Positions 6,570 to 8,389 of a DNA stretch of 8,389 nucleotides are shown piece by piece. This stretch comes from Nitrospirae bacterium RIFCSPLOW2_12_42_9 (lineage in GTDB: Bacteria; Nitrospirota; 9FT-COMBO-42-15; HDB-SIOI813), in NCBI GenBank assembly GCA_001805205.1, contig MHER01000007.1, positions 1-8,389 of the forward strand, in the 5' to 3' direction. The translations under genes and the position numbers were made by a program. The notes below the pieces were generated by a model. That model did not search any database, was not told the origin of the DNA, and saw only the letters and a list, made by a program, of their open reading frames with translations. Every line of letters starts with the position of its first letter. The first letter of the stretch is position 1.

Positions 6570-6858
6570 TTATTCTGCGATAGCATACCATATTATCTTA
6601 CTGAACTCATAGAAAAATGTCCTGCTGTCTGCCCTGTGTTTCCACCACTCATCAGGGTGAAACTGGGAACTGTATGCCGGTGAGATATAGACGCGGATAT
6701 CCCTATCTCTCCATTCCTTTTCGTAAACCCTCCTTCCATAACTGAAGCGCATGAAGAAGCCGCTCATCCTTAGGATAGTCACCATCTAATACAATAATAG
6801 CGTCTGATTTTTCTAATGGGTCAGATACCACCATGAGGTGGCCGAGGGCACTGAGATA
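6570..6858 (-). pseudogene. YdcF/ElyC/SanA-family (DUF218) protein, internally deleted
   Basis: Two ends of one gene are joined with the middle gone. The 5' part (6703-6858) reads LGHLMVVSDPLEKSDAIIVL, then DGDYPKDERLLHALQLWKEG, the membrane-exit and first strand-helix of a DUF218 domain, and runs out of frame at a stop at 6703. The 3' part (6570 to about 6735), in another frame, reads VYEKEWRDRDIRVYI, then SSQFHPDEWWKHRADSRT and YEFSKIIWYAIAE, the usual C-terminus of the family. Roughly 80-100 codons are missing, a length taken from memory of the family. These envelope proteins are linked to cell-wall or polysaccharide metabolism, which fits the surrounding remnants. The junction falls within the purine-rich stretch around 6715-6740. 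Confidence 0.7.
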
Positions 6859-6866
6859 TAACTTGT

Positions 6867-7004
6867 ACTATTTTTGTACCACTTGACTGTTTCATGAATC
6901 CCTTCTTCCATTGTAAATAGCGGTTTCCATCAGAGGATTTTCCTGACCTTGCTGCTGTCTATGCAAAGAGAGCCTGTGAGGCGCTCTATCTCAGCCCCTT
7001 TCCC
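6867..7004 (-). pseudogene. NAD-dependent epimerase/4-reductase, C-terminal fragment with a nonsense codon (copy A)
   Basis: The minus strand reads GKGAEIERLTGSLCIDSSKV, then RKIL, an in-frame TGA (6930-6932) where copy B has GGA (Gly), then WKPLFTMEEGIHETVKWYKN. This is the C-terminal end of extended SDR sugar-nucleotide epimerases/reductases, which often reduce the 4-keto sugar made by WbpM-type dehydratases. The NAD-binding domain and catalytic residues are absent. It is about 84% identical (about 19 differences in 119 ungapped bases) to 7821-7939. It directly adjoins the YdcF remnant, suggesting the order epimerase, ydcF-like, aminotransferase in the ancestral cluster. Confidence 0.75.
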
Positions 7005-7024
7005 CCTTCACAAGCCACACAAAC

Positions 7025-7432
7025 TCATCCCGCGTCAGTTCGGCTGATCTTATTTTTTACAATAATCTCGATGGCAAAGCTTAGGAAATCTCTTAGAGCC
7101 AATGCTGGGTCTTCAGGAATATGGCTTGGAACAACCACATCTTCTGAGCCATTATGAAAATGTCTCGGGAAGGTGGCTAACTTTGCCCATTTCTGGTGCG
7201 GTGCATTATCGTGGCGAAAGATTCCGCCTTTTGAATAACTCCGGTCCCAATGATAGGAGTACTTCCCCTTTGGCGAATAATAAATATCTATAAGGCTTCC
7301 ATCACATAGATTAAGGCGCAATTTCCATGGTTCATTGCTCTGAGAATATAACACCTCACCAGAGACAACAATGGTAATAAATTCTGTAGTTGCTATCTTA
7401 AGAAGACTCTTGTATAGACTTGATATCTCCAT
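7025..7432 (-). CDS. TumE/DUF6516-type toxin candidate
   Basis: Starting at ATG 7432 this gives 135 residues; an in-frame TTG at 7444 would add four. The family marks are KYSYHWD (57-63), then a short basic link, RHDNAPH (73-79) and TFPRHFHNG (87-95), i.e. the Y-x-YHW, R-x-DNAPH and FPxHxH pattern of DUF6516/TumE-like proteins. Members are proposed toxins encoded beside a small antitoxin; the conserved His, Asp and Asn residues would form the active site. The gene overlaps the 3' end of the upstream putative antitoxin by 35 bases in another frame, typical of tight coupling. There is no ribosome site of its own. The usual second histidine of the FPHHxH motif is Arg here, which may or may not matter. 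It lies between the two epimerase remnants and looks intact. Confidence 0.72.
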   Translation of the reverse strand: MEISSLYKSLLKIATTEFITIVVSGEVLYSQSNEPWKLRLNLCDGSLIDIYYSPKGKYSYHWDRSYSKGGIFRHDNAPHQKWAKLATFPRHFHNGSEDVVVPSHIPEDPALALRDFLSFAIEIIVKNKISRTDAG

Positions 7433-7697
7433 CAATGAGGGCAATGCCTGCCTCCAGATTTTCGAGTAAAATTACATCTTCCCATGTGGGGTGTTCTGGA
7501 ATCTCGCCGGTTTTTATTTTTATTTCCAGATCCTCGGCTGAACTTACTCTATAACGGGAAAGTATTTCTATACGTTCCAACATAATCTTCTTTTTTTTCT
7601 CCCTTAAGAAGGCCAACAAACCTGACACCTTGAGTTCTTCAACGCTGACTCCGGTATCTTCAGCGACCTTTTTGATAACCTCTTCAGTAATAGGCAT
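7398..7697 (-). CDS. Putative antitoxin paired with the DUF6516-type toxin
   Basis: This 99-residue, largely helical protein opens MPITEEVIKKVAEDTGVSVE, has a basic patch LREKKKKIMLERI (31-43), and ends in a conserved-looking motif EIPEHPTWEDVILLENLEAG. I recall the combination of a helix bundle, ELEIKIKTGEIPEHP and WED as the usual small partner encoded just before DUF6516-type proteins, but I cannot name a Pfam family. The start is supported by GGGAGGT six bases before the ATG, the strongest ribosome site in the right half of the window; strong antitoxin translation is expected for such pairs. It overlaps the toxin gene at its 3' end. A promoter with directly repeated TAACAAG elements lies upstream. 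Confidence 0.6.
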   Translation of the reverse strand: MPITEEVIKKVAEDTGVSVEELKVSGLLAFLREKKKKIMLERIEILSRYRVSSAEDLEIKIKTGEIPEHPTWEDVILLENLEAGIALIDGDIKSIQESS

Positions 7698-7748
7698 CTC
7701 TTACCTCCCTTTTCTAAATGGCAAGCTTTTCCTGGTCGTTTATCTTAG

Positions 7749-7785
7749 TAACAAGTACTTTAACAAGCTTACCTGAAATTATCAA
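7749..7785 (-). promoter_or_regulatory. Candidate promoter and operator of the toxin-antitoxin pair
   Basis: On the minus strand TTGATA (7780-7785) is followed after 17 bases by TAAAGT (7757-7762). A perfect 7-base direct repeat, TAACAAG on the plus strand at 7749-7755 and 7761-7767, with a 12-base period, flanks and overlaps the -10 box. A symmetric AAGTACTT lies between the repeats. This would suit autoregulation by the antitoxin, which is inference. Confidence 0.4.
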
Positions 7786-7975
7786 GTTTAGCCGGATGGT
7801 CTGATCTTTCCACTCTCCAAACTGTTTCACGAATCCCTTCTCCCATAGTGAAGAGCGGCTTCCATCCGAGGACTTCCCTGATCTTGCTGCTATCTATGCA
7901 GAGAGAGCATGTCAGACGCTCTATTTCAGCACCCTTACCGGGAAACCCGCCCAATGACCTTGAATAAAGAAGACG
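7769..7975 (-). pseudogene. NAD-dependent epimerase/4-reductase, C-terminal fragment (copy B)
   Basis: The minus-strand frame reads RLLYSRSLGGFPGKGAEIER, then LTCSLCIDSSKIREVLGWKP, FTMGEGIRETVW and a divergent tail ending at TAA 7769. It covers only the last 65 or so residues of an extended SDR epimerase of about 310. The frame is open but has no start of its own, since upstream bases are an ATPase remnant in another frame. Compared with copy A the Gly-Trp codons are intact, and the usual LTGSL is LTCSL. The tail after ETVW does not match copy A, so the two copies part there. Its last codons overlap the promoter of the toxin-antitoxin pair. Confidence 0.7.
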
Positions 7976-7978
7976 GGT

Positions 7979-7994
7979 AGGGGATCAGTCCCCT
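7979..7994. repeat. Small perfect hairpin at a gene-fragment junction
   Basis: AGGGGA (7979-7984) and TCCCCT (7989-7994) form a 6-base-pair stem with a TCAG loop. It sits exactly between the end of ATPase homology (7999) and the start of epimerase homology (7975), so it may mark the breakpoint. Confidence 0.35.
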
Positions 7995-7998
7995 CAGG

Positions 7999-8172
7999 GA
8001 TATAGCGGCCTGTCAGGTGTGTAGCAAGTTCTCTGCATAGAAGTCGTGAGTTTGAGCCGGTGATTACGAGATTGAAGCCCTTGCGATGAAGCCTGTTTAA
8101 GAAGAGTTCCCAATTATGGAGGTTTTGTATCTCATCAAAGAGTATACATTTCGTCTCGTTCTGCCTTATGAT
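7999..8172 (-). pseudogene. AAA_14-type ATPase (DUF4143 family), middle fragment with Walker B
   Basis: The minus frame, open from 8172 after a TAG, reads ETKCILFDEIQNLHNWELFL, then NRLHRKGFNLVITGSNSRLL, then RELATHLTGRYI, the standard stretch from Walker B (ILFDE) through the sensor ITGSNS and the arginine-containing HLTGRY of these ATPases. The frame continues openly to 7921 but homology ends at GRYI. The P-loop half is missing on one side and the C-terminal DUF4143 domain on the other. The N-terminal half of such a gene is at 5278-5535 and ends about where this piece begins, but on the wrong side of it for a simple insertion. Confidence 0.75.
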
Positions 8173-8214
8173 CTAACACTATGTCTTTCATCTTCAGTTT
8201 GGCAATAATCCAAA

Positions 8215-8333
8215 TATACTGCACAAAATGCATGTTATTTATGCAGTATAGTTAATTATACTGCCACATCGGCTGTATATTACAAGGAGTTTTGCCAGCA
8301 ATTCTCGGTGAATTTAATTTGTATCATATACAG
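8215..8333. repeat. Cluster of inverted TATACTGC-type repeats in a non-coding stretch
   Basis: TATACTGC occurs at 8215-8222 and 8257-8264, and its complement GCAGTATA at 8243-8250. The last two form an almost perfect 22-base palindrome around GTTAAT. A second, related pair, CTGTATAT (8273-8280) and ATATACAG (8326-8333), follows. The stretch 8173-8389 is AT-rich and I found no credible gene in it; a 32-codon minus-strand frame from 8233 to 8135 has no recognisable content. Confidence 0.5.
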
Positions 8334-8389
8334 GGCATTTCAGGTATAACTTAAAAAAACTTTTCGCACAATTTTTTAGTCTTTGTGAC

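Noticed and set aside
6196..6612. A 138-codon open frame on the plus strand
   Set aside because: It is antisense to the aminotransferase remnant, whose protein is clearly recognisable on the minus strand. The plus-strand product has no recognisable motif or ribosome site.
7979..7994. IS200/IS605-type end hairpin
   Set aside because: The stem is only 6 base pairs, there is no nearby TnpA or TnpB sequence and no second end, so a transposon end is not supported.
8135..8233. A 32-codon minus-strand frame beginning MHFVQYIW
   Set aside because: It overlaps the ATPase fragment in another frame, has no ribosome site and no recognisable family. It could at most be another gene scrap.
1..8389. tRNA, rRNA, CRISPR array or complete insertion sequence
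   Set aside because: Nothing with a cloverleaf, regularly spaced repeats or a transposase reading frame was seen on either strand.

Overview
The window looks like a chromosomal segment from a Gram-negative, moderately AT-rich, probably environmental bacterium. A nucleotide-sugar dehydratase, small envelope proteins of the DUF948/YtxH type, AAA_14-type ATPase remnants and small toxin-antitoxin genes together recall Nitrospirota or deltaproteobacterial-type genomes. That placement is an inference from gene content and is weak.

Left part (1-1812): the first 66 codons of a MntA-type nucleotidyltransferase leave the window on the minus strand. A divergent plus-strand run follows: a YrfG-type HAD nucleotidase, a DUF948-like membrane protein and a YtxH-like membrane protein whose start abuts the preceding stop. 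It meets a minus-strand run head-on with only 21 bases between the two stop codons and no visible terminator.

Middle part (1834-5143, minus strand): a large WbpM/CapD/PglF-family dehydratase is followed 4 bases later by a protealysin-type M4 metalloprotease with no signal peptide, then 15 bases later by emfourin, the proteinaceous inhibitor of protealysin-type proteases. The protease-inhibitor pair is the best-defined functional system here. Its position directly behind a polysaccharide gene is unusual.

Right part (5278-8172, minus strand): a graveyard of a polysaccharide-type gene cluster. Pieces of an NAD-dependent epimerase (two copies of the 3' end), a YdcF/ElyC-family protein (one internally deleted copy and one short tail), a PLP-dependent aminotransferase (two copies of the 5' end, one running about 130 codons with a frameshift) and an AAA_14-type ATPase (N-terminal and middle pieces) lie interleaved. 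Two apparently intact two-gene cassettes sit among them: a TumE/DUF6516-type toxin with its putative antitoxin, lying between the two epimerase 3' ends, and a DUF6883/DUF4926 pair, lying between the two YdcF-tail/aminotransferase-start copies. Each cassette is therefore bracketed by diverged direct repeats (about 84% and 79% identity by hand count). The two ATPase pieces lie at the outer edges in permuted order. No RNA genes, CRISPR arrays or complete insertion sequences were seen.
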